Shown here in pieces: positions 15,685 through 24,579 of a stretch of 64,000 nucleotides of DNA. The stretch's first letter is position 1; each line of letters opens with the position of its first letter. The notes under the pieces were generated by a model. The model made no database searches. It had not been told where the DNA came from and saw only the letters and a list, made by a program, of their open reading frames with translations. Location: assembly GCA_029263195.1 (NCBI GenBank), contig JAJCXX010000084.1, forward strand, positions 1 through 64,000. Reading direction: 5' to 3'. This stretch comes from Acidimicrobiales bacterium. Its GTDB lineage: Bacteria > Actinomycetota > Acidimicrobiia > Acidimicrobiales > Aldehydirespiratoraceae. Made by a program: the position numbers and the translations under genes.

Positions 15685-17268
15685 ATGAACAATCGTGCCC
15701 CCGAGGCGAGTGCCGGCCTGCCCGAGAACCGCGGTCGGCGACGGCTGCGAGGCGGCGGGCGCAGAACTCGCACCCGCGACGTCGTGGCCGAGCAGCCACC
15801 GTTCGCCCAACCCTCCATGAGGTGGAAGCCCGTAGAGGCGGTGTCCACCGACGAGCTCGAGGCAATTCATCTTGCGTCACTCCGTGTTCTCAAAGAGACC
15901 GGGATGGACTTCCTTCATTCTGAGGCGAGACGCCTCCTCGCGTCCGCAGGCGCCGACGTCGACCCCGACAGCGAGCGGGTGCGATTCGATCCCGACCTCG
16001 TCATGGATTTGGTGGCCTCTGCGCCGTCGGAGTTCGTCCTTCACGGGCGCGAACCGCATCGCGATCTGCACATCGGCGGCGACAGCGTTGCGTTCTGTTC
16101 GGTAGCCGGTGCACCAAACATCGTCGATGCCCGCGGTGGGCGACGGCCGGGCAACCGCGCCGACTACCAGATGCTCCTGCGACTGGCGCAGACCGCGAAC
16201 TCGATCCATGCGTTGCCCGGCTATCCGGTGGAACCAGTCGACATTCACCCGTCGATCCGACATCTCGAAGCGATCTGGGATGCCCTGACCCTCACCGACA
16301 AGGTGTTCCACGTGTACAGCCTCGGCCGCCGTTGCAACCTCGACGCGATTGAGATGGTTCGGATCGCACGGGGGGTCACACCCGAGGAGCTCGACGCGCA
16401 GCCGAGCCTCACCAGCACCATAAACGCCAGTTCGCCACTGCGCTACGATCATCCCATGCTCGAGGGAATCCTCGAGATGTCGGCCCGGAACCAGGTGACC
16501 ATCATGACGCCATTCACCTTGGCCGGTGCGATGGCTCCGGTCACCCTGGCCGGCGCGCTCGTGCAGCAGAACGCCGAGGCACTGGCAGGGATCGCCATGA
16601 CCCAGGTCGTGCGCGCCGGCTCACCGGTGATCTACGGCGGCTTCACGTCGAACGTCGACATGCGGTCGGGCTCGCCGGCATTCGGGACACCCGAGTACGC
16701 AACTGCGTGCCTCGTCGGCGGTCAACTCGCCCGCCGCTATTCTCTGCCATACCGGTCGTCGAACGTGAATGCTTCCAACGCCGTCGACGCCCAGGCCGGC
16801 TACGAGAGCATGTGGGCGTTGTGGGGCGCGATCATGGGCGGCTCAAACTTCGTGATGCACGGTGCCGGCTGGATGGAGGGCGGCCTGCACGCCAGCCCCG
16901 AGAAGATGATCATCGACGTCGACCTACTGCACATGGTCGCCAAGTTCCTCGAACCCCTCGACCTGAGCGACGACGCGCTCGGCGTCGACGCGCTCGCCGA
17001 AGTCGGGCCCGGCGGCGACTTCTTTGTCAGCCCGCACACCCTGTCGCGCTACCAGACCGAATTTCATTCGCCGCTCGTCTCCGACTGGCGGAACTGGGAG
17101 ACATGGGAGGAAGCCGGAAGCCCCGACGCTCTCACCCGCGCCACCGGCGTGGTCGATCAGTTCCTCGCCGCGTACGAAGAACCCGCCATCGACGATGTCC
17201 GCCGCGACGAGTTACGCACCTTCGTCGACCGTCGCATCGCCGATGGCGGCGTCGAGACCGACTACTGA
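15685..17268 (+). CDS. MttB-family trimethylamine/glycine betaine methyltransferase
   Basis: A 527-residue member of the MttB superfamily. The Arg/Gly-rich N-terminus (NRGRRRLRGGGRRTRTR) is typical for the family in aerobic bacteria. The barrel follows with FCSVAGAPNIVDARGG, TPFTLAGAMAPVTLAGALVQ and GGSNFVMHGAGWMEGG. The reading frame has no in-frame amber codon, so it is a non-pyrrolysine type, the group that includes glycine betaine methyltransferase. It transfers a methyl group from a quaternary amine to a corrinoid protein, but no corrinoid gene is in the window. It is followed by the DMGDH-like gene after 58 bases. Confidence 0.85.
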   Translation: MNNRAPEASAGLPENRGRRRLRGGGRRTRTRDVVAEQPPFAQPSMRWKPVEAVSTDELEAIHLASLRVLKETGMDFLHSEARRLLASAGADVDPDSERVRFDPDLVMDLVASAPSEFVLHGREPHRDLHIGGDSVAFCSVAGAPNIVDARGGRRPGNRADYQMLLRLAQTANSIHALPGYPVEPVDIHPSIRHLEAIWDALTLTDKVFHVYSLGRRCNLDAIEMVRIARGVTPEELDAQPSLTSTINASSPLRYDHPMLEGILEMSARNQVTIMTPFTLAGAMAPVTLAGALVQQNAEALAGIAMTQVVRAGSPVIYGGFTSNVDMRSGSPAFGTPEYATACLVGGQLARRYSLPYRSSNVNASNAVDAQAGYESMWALWGAIMGGSNFVMHGAGWMEGGLHASPEKMIIDVDLLHMVAKFLEPLDLSDDALGVDALAEVGPGGDFFVSPHTLSRYQTEFHSPLVSDWRNWETWEEAGSPDALTRATGVVDQFLAAYEEPAIDDVRRDELRTFVDRRIADGGVETDY

Positions 17269-17326
17269 GCCGTGCCGTCCCATTGAGTCCAGCCCCACCC
17301 GTCACCATCAGAGGAGTCGCCTCGTC

Positions 17327-19777
17327 ATGAAGTCCAATGCTCGAGTGGTCGTGATCGGCGGCGGAGTCGTCGGCTGTAGCGTGCTCTACCACCTCACCCG
17401 TGCCGGCTGGACCGATGCCGTCCTTGTCGAACGCAAGGAGCTCACCGCCGGATCCACCTGGCATTCCGCTGGCGGAATGCACACGCTCAACGGCGATCCG
17501 AACGTGGCGGCGCTCCAGAAGTACACCATCGAGCTGTACAAGGAGATCGAGGAGATCTCGGGACAGGACTGTGGCATCCATCTCACGGGTGGGCTCATGC
17601 TCGCCGACACCGCGGAGCGGATGGACTGGCTGCGCCACGCCCACGCGCGGGGCCGCTACCTCGGCATGGACACCGAGATGCTGTCTGTGGCCGAGGCGAA
17701 GGAGATCCTGCCGTACATGGAGGAACACTATTTCGTCGGGGCGATGTACGACCCCCTCGAGGGTCACGTCGACCCGTCGGGAGTCACCCACGCCTACGCG
17801 AAGGCGGCCCGGATGGCCGGGGCCGAGGTGTACCGCAACACGTGGGCGCACGAGATCGTCCAACGGGCCGATGGCACCTGGGATGTCGTCACCGAGGCGG
17901 GCACCATCAATGCAGAGCACATCGTCAACGCTGGCGGACTCTGGGCCCGTGAGGTCGGCCGCATGTGCGGCATTGAGCTGCCCATCCTGGCCATGGAGCA
18001 CATGTACCTCCTCACCGAGGCCGTGCCCGGCCTGCGTGACTGGAACGAGTCGTCGGGGCGTGAGGGTATGCACTGCATGGACTTCGGGGGCGAGATCTAC
18101 ATGCGCCAGGAGGGAGACGGTCTGCTGCTCGGCACCTACGAGCGTGCCGGTGTTGCTTGGTCGGAGCTCGACACCCCCTGGGACTTCGGCTCCCAGTTGC
18201 TCCCGCCTGACGTCGACCGCATCGCGCCGTCGCTGGCCGTCGGGTTCTCCCACTTTCCCATCTTCAACGACCTCGGCATCAAACAGGTCATCAACGGACC
18301 GTTCACCTTCGCGCCCGACGGCAACCCGATCATCGGACCGATTCGCGGCCAGCGCGGTCACTGGGTCGCGTGCGGTGTGATGGCCGGACTCAGCCAGGGC
18401 GGAGGGGTGGGACTAGCGCTGGCCAACTGGATGGTCGACGGTGACCCCGGCTTCGATGTCTGGGGAATGGACGTCGCCCGGTTCGGCGACTGGGCCACCA
18501 CCCGCTACACGAACGCAAAGGTGCGCGAGAACTACAGCCGCCGGTTCCGTATCGCCTACCCGAACGAGGAACTGCCTGCCGGGCGACCGTTGCAGGTGTC
18601 GCCGATCCACGATCGCCTCGTCGACGCCAACGCGATTTGGGGCGCGAGCTACGGACTCGAGCATGCTCTCTGGTTCCAGCGGCCGGGCGGGGCAGCCGAG
18701 GAGAACGTCACCCTGCGGCGGTCGAACGCGTTCGACCTGGTCGGCGAAGAGTCGGCCGCGGTCCGGGCCGGCGTCGGCATGATCGAGACGACCAACTTCG
18801 CCAAGTACGAGGTGAGCGGACGCGGAGCGAGGGACTGGCTCGACTCCATCCTCGCCAACCGCCTCCCCGAGGAGGGCCGGCTCGCGCTGTCGCCGATGCT
18901 CAACCACCACGGGAAGCTGATCGGCGACTTCACGGTCGCCGCGCTGGGCGACGAGCGGTTCATGGTGTTCGGCTCGGGCATCGCCGAGCGTCACCACGAG
19001 CGCTGGTTCGACCAGCACCGGCCCGATGCCGGTTCCGTCACGGTCCGGTCGTTGCGGCGAAACCTTTGCGGCCTGTCCATCGCCGGACCCCGCTCGCGCG
19101 AACTGCTTGAATCGGTGACCGACGCCGACGTTTCCGCCGAGGGACTCCCGTTTCTCTCAATCCGGGAGATCGACGTCGAGATGGTCCCCGCGCTCGCCGG
19201 ACGGATCACCTTCACCGGCGATCTCGGCTACGAGCTCTGGGTGGAGGCCGCGTACCTACCCCGCCTCTTCGACGTTCTCACCGAGGCCGGCGAACCGTTG
19301 GGGCTTCGCCTATTCGGCAGCCGCGCCCTCGACTCGTTGCGCCTCGAGAAGAACTTCGGCACCTGGGCCAGGGAGTTCCGGCCGATCTACACCCCGTACG
19401 AGGCCGGTCTGGGATGGGCGGTGAAGCCGGACAAGGGTGACTTCATTGGTCGCGATGCCGCCGCGGTGCAGCGCGAGTCTCCTCCCGAGCGGCGGCTGGT
19501 GTTCTTTGCCGTCGACGTGGATGGTGGCGCCGAGGCCGGCGTTGCCGCTGACGTGATCGGTGACGAGCCGATCTGGCACCGCGACGAGGTGGTCGGCTGG
19601 GTGACCTCGGGCGGCTACGCTCACGTATCGGCAACCTCGGTGGCGATGGGTTACGTGAAGGGGCGATCGGCCGACGCGGTCGACGGCTTCGAGATCGAGA
19701 TACTCGGCGAGCGACGTCCTGCCCAGCGACTCCAACGGCCACAGTTCGACCCGACCGGTGCGCGCATGCGCGGGTGA
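17327..19777 (+). CDS. Dimethylglycine/sarcosine dehydrogenase-GcvT fusion
   Basis: An 816-residue fusion. Residues 1-400 form a FAD-dependent DAO-type oxidase domain with the dinucleotide motif VVVIGGGVVGCSVLYHL and the flavin-linking context STWHSAGGMH. Residues 430-810 form the folate-binding GcvT aminomethyltransferase domain (GDLGYELWVEAAYL, EKNFGTWAREFRPIYTPYEAGLGWAV). It should oxidatively demethylate dimethylglycine or sarcosine and pass the C1 unit to tetrahydrofolate. The ATG at 17327 begins just before the Rossmann motif; the long track ORF from 17024 lies over the previous gene. A GAGGAG lies upstream. Confidence 0.9.
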   Translation: MKSNARVVVIGGGVVGCSVLYHLTRAGWTDAVLVERKELTAGSTWHSAGGMHTLNGDPNVAALQKYTIELYKEIEEISGQDCGIHLTGGLMLADTAERMDWLRHAHARGRYLGMDTEMLSVAEAKEILPYMEEHYFVGAMYDPLEGHVDPSGVTHAYAKAARMAGAEVYRNTWAHEIVQRADGTWDVVTEAGTINAEHIVNAGGLWAREVGRMCGIELPILAMEHMYLLTEAVPGLRDWNESSGREGMHCMDFGGEIYMRQEGDGLLLGTYERAGVAWSELDTPWDFGSQLLPPDVDRIAPSLAVGFSHFPIFNDLGIKQVINGPFTFAPDGNPIIGPIRGQRGHWVACGVMAGLSQGGGVGLALANWMVDGDPGFDVWGMDVARFGDWATTRYTNAKVRENYSRRFRIAYPNEELPAGRPLQVSPIHDRLVDANAIWGASYGLEHALWFQRPGGAAEENVTLRRSNAFDLVGEESAAVRAGVGMIETTNFAKYEVSGRGARDWLDSILANRLPEEGRLALSPMLNHHGKLIGDFTVAALGDERFMVFGSGIAERHHERWFDQHRPDAGSVTVRSLRRNLCGLSIAGPRSRELLESVTDADVSAEGLPFLSIREIDVEMVPALAGRITFTGDLGYELWVEAAYLPRLFDVLTEAGEPLGLRLFGSRALDSLRLEKNFGTWAREFRPIYTPYEAGLGWAVKPDKGDFIGRDAAAVQRESPPERRLVFFAVDVDGGAEAGVAADVIGDEPIWHRDEVVGWVTSGGYAHVSATSVAMGYVKGRSADAVDGFEIEILGERRPAQRLQRPQFDPTGARMRG

Positions 19778-20044
19778 TATCGATGCGACCGCCACCCTTG
19801 CGAAGCCCACGTGCGGGTCTTTGACGAGGAGATCCGCCGCCGCCGGGCCGCCTGAAGGCCGCCATTCTTGACAACGGACGATCATTCGCTATGGTCGGGC
19901 GTCCAGTCCTCAACGCCAGTGGCCCAATTCTGCGTGGCGGAAGCGGCCCTCTTATTCCCAGTGCTCGTGGGGTGAAGCACAATCTCCAACACGGAAGTTT
20001 CGCTCGACAGCGATCCCATAGAAACGAGCCCAGGCGCCGGGTTC
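19778..20044 (+). other. Gap before the betaine-type transporter genes
   Basis: This 267-base stretch separates the catabolic genes from the transporter. No complete gene is visible. The permease frame stays open back to 19976 without any ATG, GTG or TTG, so part of this region may be coding. I see no clear riboswitch, but a promoter is expected here. Confidence 0.3.
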
Positions 20045-20872
20045 TTGGCACATCTGTCCCTGAAGACGCTGTTCGGGGTCGTCGTTGCCGGCGTCGTCGG
20101 TTGGTACCTCTTCATTGCCGACACCGCCGCCGACAACGACTTCATCGGCGGCATCGGCGACCTGCTGAGCGGCATCGCCGAGCTGCCTTCGTTGGTCTTC
20201 GACGGTTCTGCGTACACGAGCTTCTGGAGCTTCATGGCCGACGACGAAGGGTTCGGTGAGATTCTCCGGACCACCGTCGACCATGCCCAGTTGGTGCTGG
20301 CCTCGATGTTCTGGGCGGTGATCATCGCGATCGGTCTGGGCATTCTCGTCAACCGTGTTCGATCGTTGGCGGGTTTCGTCGTCGGTGTCTCGTCGATCCT
20401 GCTCACGATTCCGTCGCTGGCCGCGTTCGCAATATTGATCTCGGTGTCGTTCATCGGCATCGGCGACCGCGGCCCCATCATCGCCCTCACCGCCTACTCG
20501 ATCCTGCCGGTCCTGCGGAACACCGTCACTGGGCTCGAAGGGGTCGACCGAGCCGTGGTCGAATCGGCCAAGGGCATGGGACTCGCTCCCTTCCAACGAC
20601 TCGTACGGGTCGAGCTGCCTCTAGCGTGGCCGGTCATCCTCACCGGCATCCGCATCGCCACGCTACTCAACGTCGGCATCGCTGCCATCGCGGTACTGGT
20701 CGGCGGCAGCGGTCTTGGCCACTACATCAACGACGGGCTCACCCGTTACCCGAATCCCGGGTCGGTCGAACGTATGTGGGTCGGCGTCCTGTGGACGATC
20801 GCACTGGCGCTCGTGTTCGACCTGCTGTTCGGCATCATCCGCAAGCTGACGACTCCGAAAGGACTCCGGTGA
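20045..20872 (+). CDS. Betaine/choline-type ABC transporter permease (OpuCB/ProW family)
   Basis: A 275-residue or longer permease with about six membrane helices and the family coupling loop (LEGVDRAVVESAKGMGLAPFQRLVRVELPLAWP). It forms the membrane channel of a quaternary-amine importer with the ATPase and second permease that follow. The only in-frame start offered is a TTG at 20045. The open frame continues about 23 codons upstream with plausible residues but no standard start, so the N-terminus is unresolved. Its stop overlaps the ATPase GTG (GTGA). Confidence 0.85.
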   Translation: MAHLSLKTLFGVVVAGVVGWYLFIADTAADNDFIGGIGDLLSGIAELPSLVFDGSAYTSFWSFMADDEGFGEILRTTVDHAQLVLASMFWAVIIAIGLGILVNRVRSLAGFVVGVSSILLTIPSLAAFAILISVSFIGIGDRGPIIALTAYSILPVLRNTVTGLEGVDRAVVESAKGMGLAPFQRLVRVELPLAWPVILTGIRIATLLNVGIAAIAVLVGGSGLGHYINDGLTRYPNPGSVERMWVGVLWTIALALVFDLLFGIIRKLTTPKGLR

Positions 20873-22089
20873 CTCTCCAGACCGACGGAACGGCGGTGGA
20901 TCCCGCCGGCATCGAAGACGACGACATACCCAAGGCGATGATCACCCTCGATGGGGTTGGCAAGACCTACGAGGGGTCCGATGTCGCGGCGGTCGACAGC
21001 CTCGACCTGGAGATCCCGGAGGGCGAGATCCTCGTGCTGGTCGGTCCGTCCGGCTGCGGCAAGAGCACCACCCTACGGCTCATCAACCGCATGATCGAGC
21101 CGACGACGGGCCGCATCATCTTCGACGGTGAAGATGTCACCGACGTCAATGCTGATGAGCTCCGGCGGCGCATCGGCTACGTGATCCAGCAGATCGGTCT
21201 ATTCCCGCACCAGACCATCGCCCAGAACATCGCGACGGTGCCGAAGCTGCTCGGGTGGGACAAGAAGAAGATCGGCGACCGGGTCGACGAGCTGCTCGAT
21301 GTGATGGGGCTTCCGAACGACTTCCGCGACCGCTACCCGAAAGAGCTCTCCGGGGGTCAGGCCCAGCGCGTCGGTGTCGCCCGCGCACTCGGTTCGGACC
21401 CCGCAGTTCTGTTGATGGACGAGCCGTTCGGCGCCATCGACCCGATCACCCGCGATCGGCTCCAAAACGAGTTCCTCCGGCTCCAGGGCGAGCTGAAGAA
21501 GACCATCGTCTTTGTCACCCACGACATCGACGAGGCCATCAAGATGGGCGACCGCATCGCCATCCTCGGGGACAAATCGCACATCGCCCAGTTCGACACT
21601 CCTGAGCGCATCCTCGCCCATCCCATGGACGAGTTCGTCGCCGATTTCATCGGGTCGGGTGCCACGCTCAAGGGACTCAATTTCGAGCGGGTCCGCGACA
21701 TCGACATCTCGACGACCTTCCCCGTCGTCGGCCCGAGCACATCAGCGGCCGAGGGTGCCGTCGTGCTCGACGCGTCCATCGAACGCTGGCTCTTGGTGCT
21801 CGACGAGCAGCAGCGCCCGGCCCGCTGGCTCAATGACGCCAACCTCGCTGCCGGTCCCTCCAACCTGCTCGACGCTGGAGTCGAAGTGGTGGCGAACCTT
21901 CCGCTGCAGGCGACCCTCCACGACGCGCTCGAAGAGCTGCTGATGTCGAACTCCGGACAGGCGCCCGTCGTCGACGACAATGGGGCCTACCTGGGCATCG
22001 TCGACGTGGAAGTGCTCGCTGATGTCCTGAAACGGATGCGAGCTCAGGCCCGCAAACACTACGAAGACTTGGCGTCCGGTCATGGTTGA
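20869..22089 (+). CDS. Betaine/choline-type ABC transporter ATPase (OpuCA/ProV family)
   Basis: A 406-residue ATPase. It has Walker A GPSGCGKST near residue 60, the Q-loop, signature LSGGQAQRVGVARAL, Walker B VLLMDEPFGAIDPITR and the switch His in VTHDIDEA. Residues 270-400 form a regulatory region ending in a CBS-like segment (QAPVVDDNGAYLGIVD), as in OpuCA/ProV, where it may sense ionic strength. The GTG start at 20869 overlaps the permease stop. It is flanked by two different permeases in one operon. Confidence 0.9.
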   Translation: MTLQTDGTAVDPAGIEDDDIPKAMITLDGVGKTYEGSDVAAVDSLDLEIPEGEILVLVGPSGCGKSTTLRLINRMIEPTTGRIIFDGEDVTDVNADELRRRIGYVIQQIGLFPHQTIAQNIATVPKLLGWDKKKIGDRVDELLDVMGLPNDFRDRYPKELSGGQAQRVGVARALGSDPAVLLMDEPFGAIDPITRDRLQNEFLRLQGELKKTIVFVTHDIDEAIKMGDRIAILGDKSHIAQFDTPERILAHPMDEFVADFIGSGATLKGLNFERVRDIDISTTFPVVGPSTSAAEGAVVLDASIERWLLVLDEQQRPARWLNDANLAAGPSNLLDAGVEVVANLPLQATLHDALEELLMSNSGQAPVVDDNGAYLGIVDVEVLADVLKRMRAQARKHYEDLASGHG

Positions 22090-22927
22090 CCTCGAGCGCC
22101 ATGCCGGGACGGTCGACGAGTCCGATCTTGAGTCCATCGAGACCGAGGCGGCGGCCAAAGACCCGGCCTCTTCCGATATATACGCCGCCGTCGCGAACAA
22201 CATCCGGCTGCTCGTCACCCCCGCAATCATCGTTGCGCTCTCGGTCATTCTCTACACCTACGTGACCACCTTTCTCGACAGCGACTCTGCGATCTTCCAG
22301 GACGAGCGCTCACTGGATTGGGAACGCAATCTCAAGCCGCAGCTCCAACAGCATCTCTCGCTGGCGATCTGGTCGACCGTCTTCGTGATTCTCCTCGCCG
22401 TACCTCTGGGAGTCTGGCTGACCCGCCCGAAATACAAGCGCTTCGGTGGGCCGGTCCTCGCGGTGGCCACTTCCGGCCAGGCGACCCCCGCCTTCGGCCT
22501 CCTGATCCTCGCTTTCGCCTGGCTCGGACGCGGACCATGGACCGTCGTGTGGGCGCTCACGCTGTTCAGCATCCTGCCTGTGCTCCGCAACACAATGGTG
22601 GGACTCGAACAGGTCAACCCGTCGGTCATCGAGGCCGGAAAGGGAATGGGCCTCACCGACCGCCAGGTGCTTCGCCAGGTCGAGATCCCGCTCGCGGTGC
22701 CGATCATTCTGGCGGGAGTGCGCACGGCACTGATCATCAACGTCGGCATGGCCACGCTGGCCTTCCTCATCGGCGGCGGCGGTCTCGGCGTCACCATCAG
22801 CTCCGGTCTGAAACTCGGCCGTGATGTCGTCGTCATCACCGGCGCGGGCCTGACCGCCATCATCGCCCTATCCGTCGACTGGATCGCCTCTGTCATTGAG
22901 CGGGCACTGCGTCCGCGCGGACTCTGA
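22082..22927 (+). CDS. Second betaine/choline-type ABC transporter permease
   Basis: A 281-residue permease of the OpuCD/ProW family. A cytosolic N-terminus of about 40 residues precedes the first helix, and the coupling loop reads VNPSVIEAGKGMGLTDRQVLRQVEIPLAVP. It overlaps the ATPase gene by 8 bases. With the permease at 20045 it gives a heterodimeric channel, the arrangement of OpuC/OsmU-type importers. It differs enough from the first permease that recent duplication is unlikely. Confidence 0.9.
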   Translation: MVDLERHAGTVDESDLESIETEAAAKDPASSDIYAAVANNIRLLVTPAIIVALSVILYTYVTTFLDSDSAIFQDERSLDWERNLKPQLQQHLSLAIWSTVFVILLAVPLGVWLTRPKYKRFGGPVLAVATSGQATPAFGLLILAFAWLGRGPWTVVWALTLFSILPVLRNTMVGLEQVNPSVIEAGKGMGLTDRQVLRQVEIPLAVPIILAGVRTALIINVGMATLAFLIGGGGLGVTISSGLKLGRDVVVITGAGLTAIIALSVDWIASVIERALRPRGL

Positions 22928-22997
22928 CGACCATCCGGGCCGGCTCGACGCCCCCCCCCGACCAAGTGTCAACCCGTAATCCAACTGGAGGAACCCA

Positions 22998-24002
22998 ATG
23001 AAACACACACGACTCTGGCGATTTTTGGCAATCGCCTTCGCCTTCACCCTCATCGCGGCCGCGTGCGGCGACGACGGCGGTGAAGAAGCCGCTGACCCCG
23101 GGACGGACGGAAGCGCATCAGGTGAGTGCGAGACGCTAGCCCCCTCGGGTGATGCAGCCGCAGCCGACTTCAGCGGTGTTGAGGTCAACGTCGGGTCGAA
23201 GGACTTCACCGAGCAGATCGTGCTCGGCGAGATTCTCGTCCAGGCCCTCGAGGCCAGGGGTGCGACCGTCACGAACAACACAAACCTCGGCGGTACGGTC
23301 GTGAACCGCGACGCCCTCCTCGCTGGTGAAATCGACACGTATTGGGAGTACAACGGCACAGGATGGACCGTGCACCTCGGCCGTGAGGATCCGAGCTTCG
23401 ACTCGACCGAGCTGACGACCAACGTGTGTGTGACCGACCTAGACGAGAACAGCATTCGTTGGGTCGGTGTCTCTCCGTTCAACGACACCTACGGGTTCGC
23501 CACTGCCCCTGAGTTCCTCGACGGCGGCTCGTCGTTCTCGCTGCAGAGCATGGCCGACTACATCGGTGAGAACCCCGACGCCAGCGTGTGTCTCGAGAGC
23601 GAGTTCCCGAATCGGCCCGACGGCATGGTTCTGTTCGAGGACGCCACCGGATTCGTGATTCCGCCAGAGCAGATCGAGATCCTCGAGACCGGCGTGATCT
23701 ACGAGGAGATCTCCAACGGCAATTGCAGTTTCGGTGAGGTCTTCACGACCGACGGACGCATTCCCGGTCTCGGCCTGAATCTGGTGGACGACCCGGGTGT
23801 GTTCATCATCTACAACGTCTCGCTGACGTTGCCCGATGACCTCTACTCGCAGGCTCCCGATGCATGGGATGCCGTGGTATCGAGCATCCTCGCACCGCTC
23901 GACAACGACACGATGGCTGAATTGAACCAACGCGTGTCGATCGACGGCGAAGATGCCGCCGATGTGGCCAAGGACTTCCTCACCTCGAACGGCATCATCT
24001 GA
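22998..24002 (+). CDS. Glycine betaine/choline-binding lipoprotein (OpuAC/OsmX-like)
   Basis: A 334-residue substrate-binding protein with a lipoprotein signal (FTLIAAACG) and acidic linker. The mature domain has VNVGSKDFTEQIVLGEILVQAL and GEIDTYWEYNGTGW, hallmarks of the OpuAC/OsmF/ProX quaternary-amine binders. It delivers substrate to the two permeases upstream. The ATG is preceded by TGGAGG. Together with the MttB and DMGDH genes, the ligand is most likely glycine betaine, choline or a related methylated amine. A strong hairpin follows the stop. Confidence 0.9.
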   Translation: MKHTRLWRFLAIAFAFTLIAAACGDDGGEEAADPGTDGSASGECETLAPSGDAAAADFSGVEVNVGSKDFTEQIVLGEILVQALEARGATVTNNTNLGGTVVNRDALLAGEIDTYWEYNGTGWTVHLGREDPSFDSTELTTNVCVTDLDENSIRWVGVSPFNDTYGFATAPEFLDGGSSFSLQSMADYIGENPDASVCLESEFPNRPDGMVLFEDATGFVIPPEQIEILETGVIYEEISNGNCSFGEVFTTDGRIPGLGLNLVDDPGVFIIYNVSLTLPDDLYSQAPDAWDAVVSSILAPLDNDTMAELNQRVSIDGEDAADVAKDFLTSNGII

Positions 24003-24024
24003 TCTGTTCCTTGTGAAACGGAAA

Positions 24025-24055
24025 GCCACCCGGTCTGCCCTGCAGGCCGGGTGGC
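24025..24055 (+). terminator. Hairpin terminator after the transporter operon
   Basis: GCCACCCGG and CCGGGTGGC form a perfect 9-bp stem around a 13-base loop that can pair further (CTGC/GCAG), 22 bases after the stop. The T-run is absent, as often in high-GC actinobacteria. It separates the operon from the convergent lipoprotein gene. Confidence 0.75.
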
Positions 24056-24083
24056 GCCCGCGCTCGGACGAACCGCCGCTCGT

Positions 24084-24437
24084 TCAGCGTTGGGTAGTAA
24101 AGGTCAATGTCGTCGTCTCGAGAACGGTGACCGTTTCGAGCGATGCAACGAGAGCGTTTCGATCGATGGCGAGGCTGTTCGCGACGGGCAGGTCTGAAGG
24201 TGTTTCGCTCCACGCGAGCGGGATGGACGCCTCGATGTCGTTCTCCTTGCGTTCGCACTGGTACTCCGCCAGCAGTGCGCCATCCACGACAGTGGGGTCG
24301 ATGGTGGGCTCGTCCGGCCTATTGGTGGCAGTCGCGTCTGTGCCTGATCCGCAGGCGGCGAACAGCACGCTCACCGCAATTACCCCGAGGAGCGATCGAC
24401 TGTTGAAGTTAGCGACGATGTCATCGAAGCGGGCGAT
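24084..24437 (-). CDS. Small lipoprotein, function unknown
   Basis: The minus-strand frame encodes a lipoprotein signal (GVIAVSVLFAACGSG) and about 85 residues of mature protein. These include a Thr/Pro-rich linker, YQCERKENDIEASIPLAW and a C-terminal Val/Thr-rich strand. I know no family for it. The start is unresolved: between residue 20 of the track ORF and the signal peptide there is no ATG, GTG or TTG, and the track start at 24650 lies inside the divergent gene. The coordinates cover the part with coding character. It is convergent with the betaine operon. Confidence 0.5.
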   Translation of the reverse strand: MARFDDIVANFNSRSLLGVIAVSVLFAACGSGTDATATNRPDEPTIDPTVVDGALLAEYQCERKENDIEASIPLAWSETPSDLPVANSLAIDRNALVASLETVTVLETTTLTFTTQR

Positions 24438-24579
24438 CCTGTGAGTGGTCTGTGACTCGTCCTGGGATGTTCTGCGGCGCGGCAGCGGACAGCCCCGGTG
24501 GTGTCCGTGCGTCCGACAGTGCCCTCCTCGCAGCGGGAGGCTTAATGTCGGATTCACGACTATCGAGAGGCAAGCTTCA

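Noticed and set aside
24445-24579. Upstream extension of the SLH protein in the ORF track
   Set aside because: It lacks a signal peptide at its N-terminus, while the ATG at 24580 has both a ribosome site and a proper signal.
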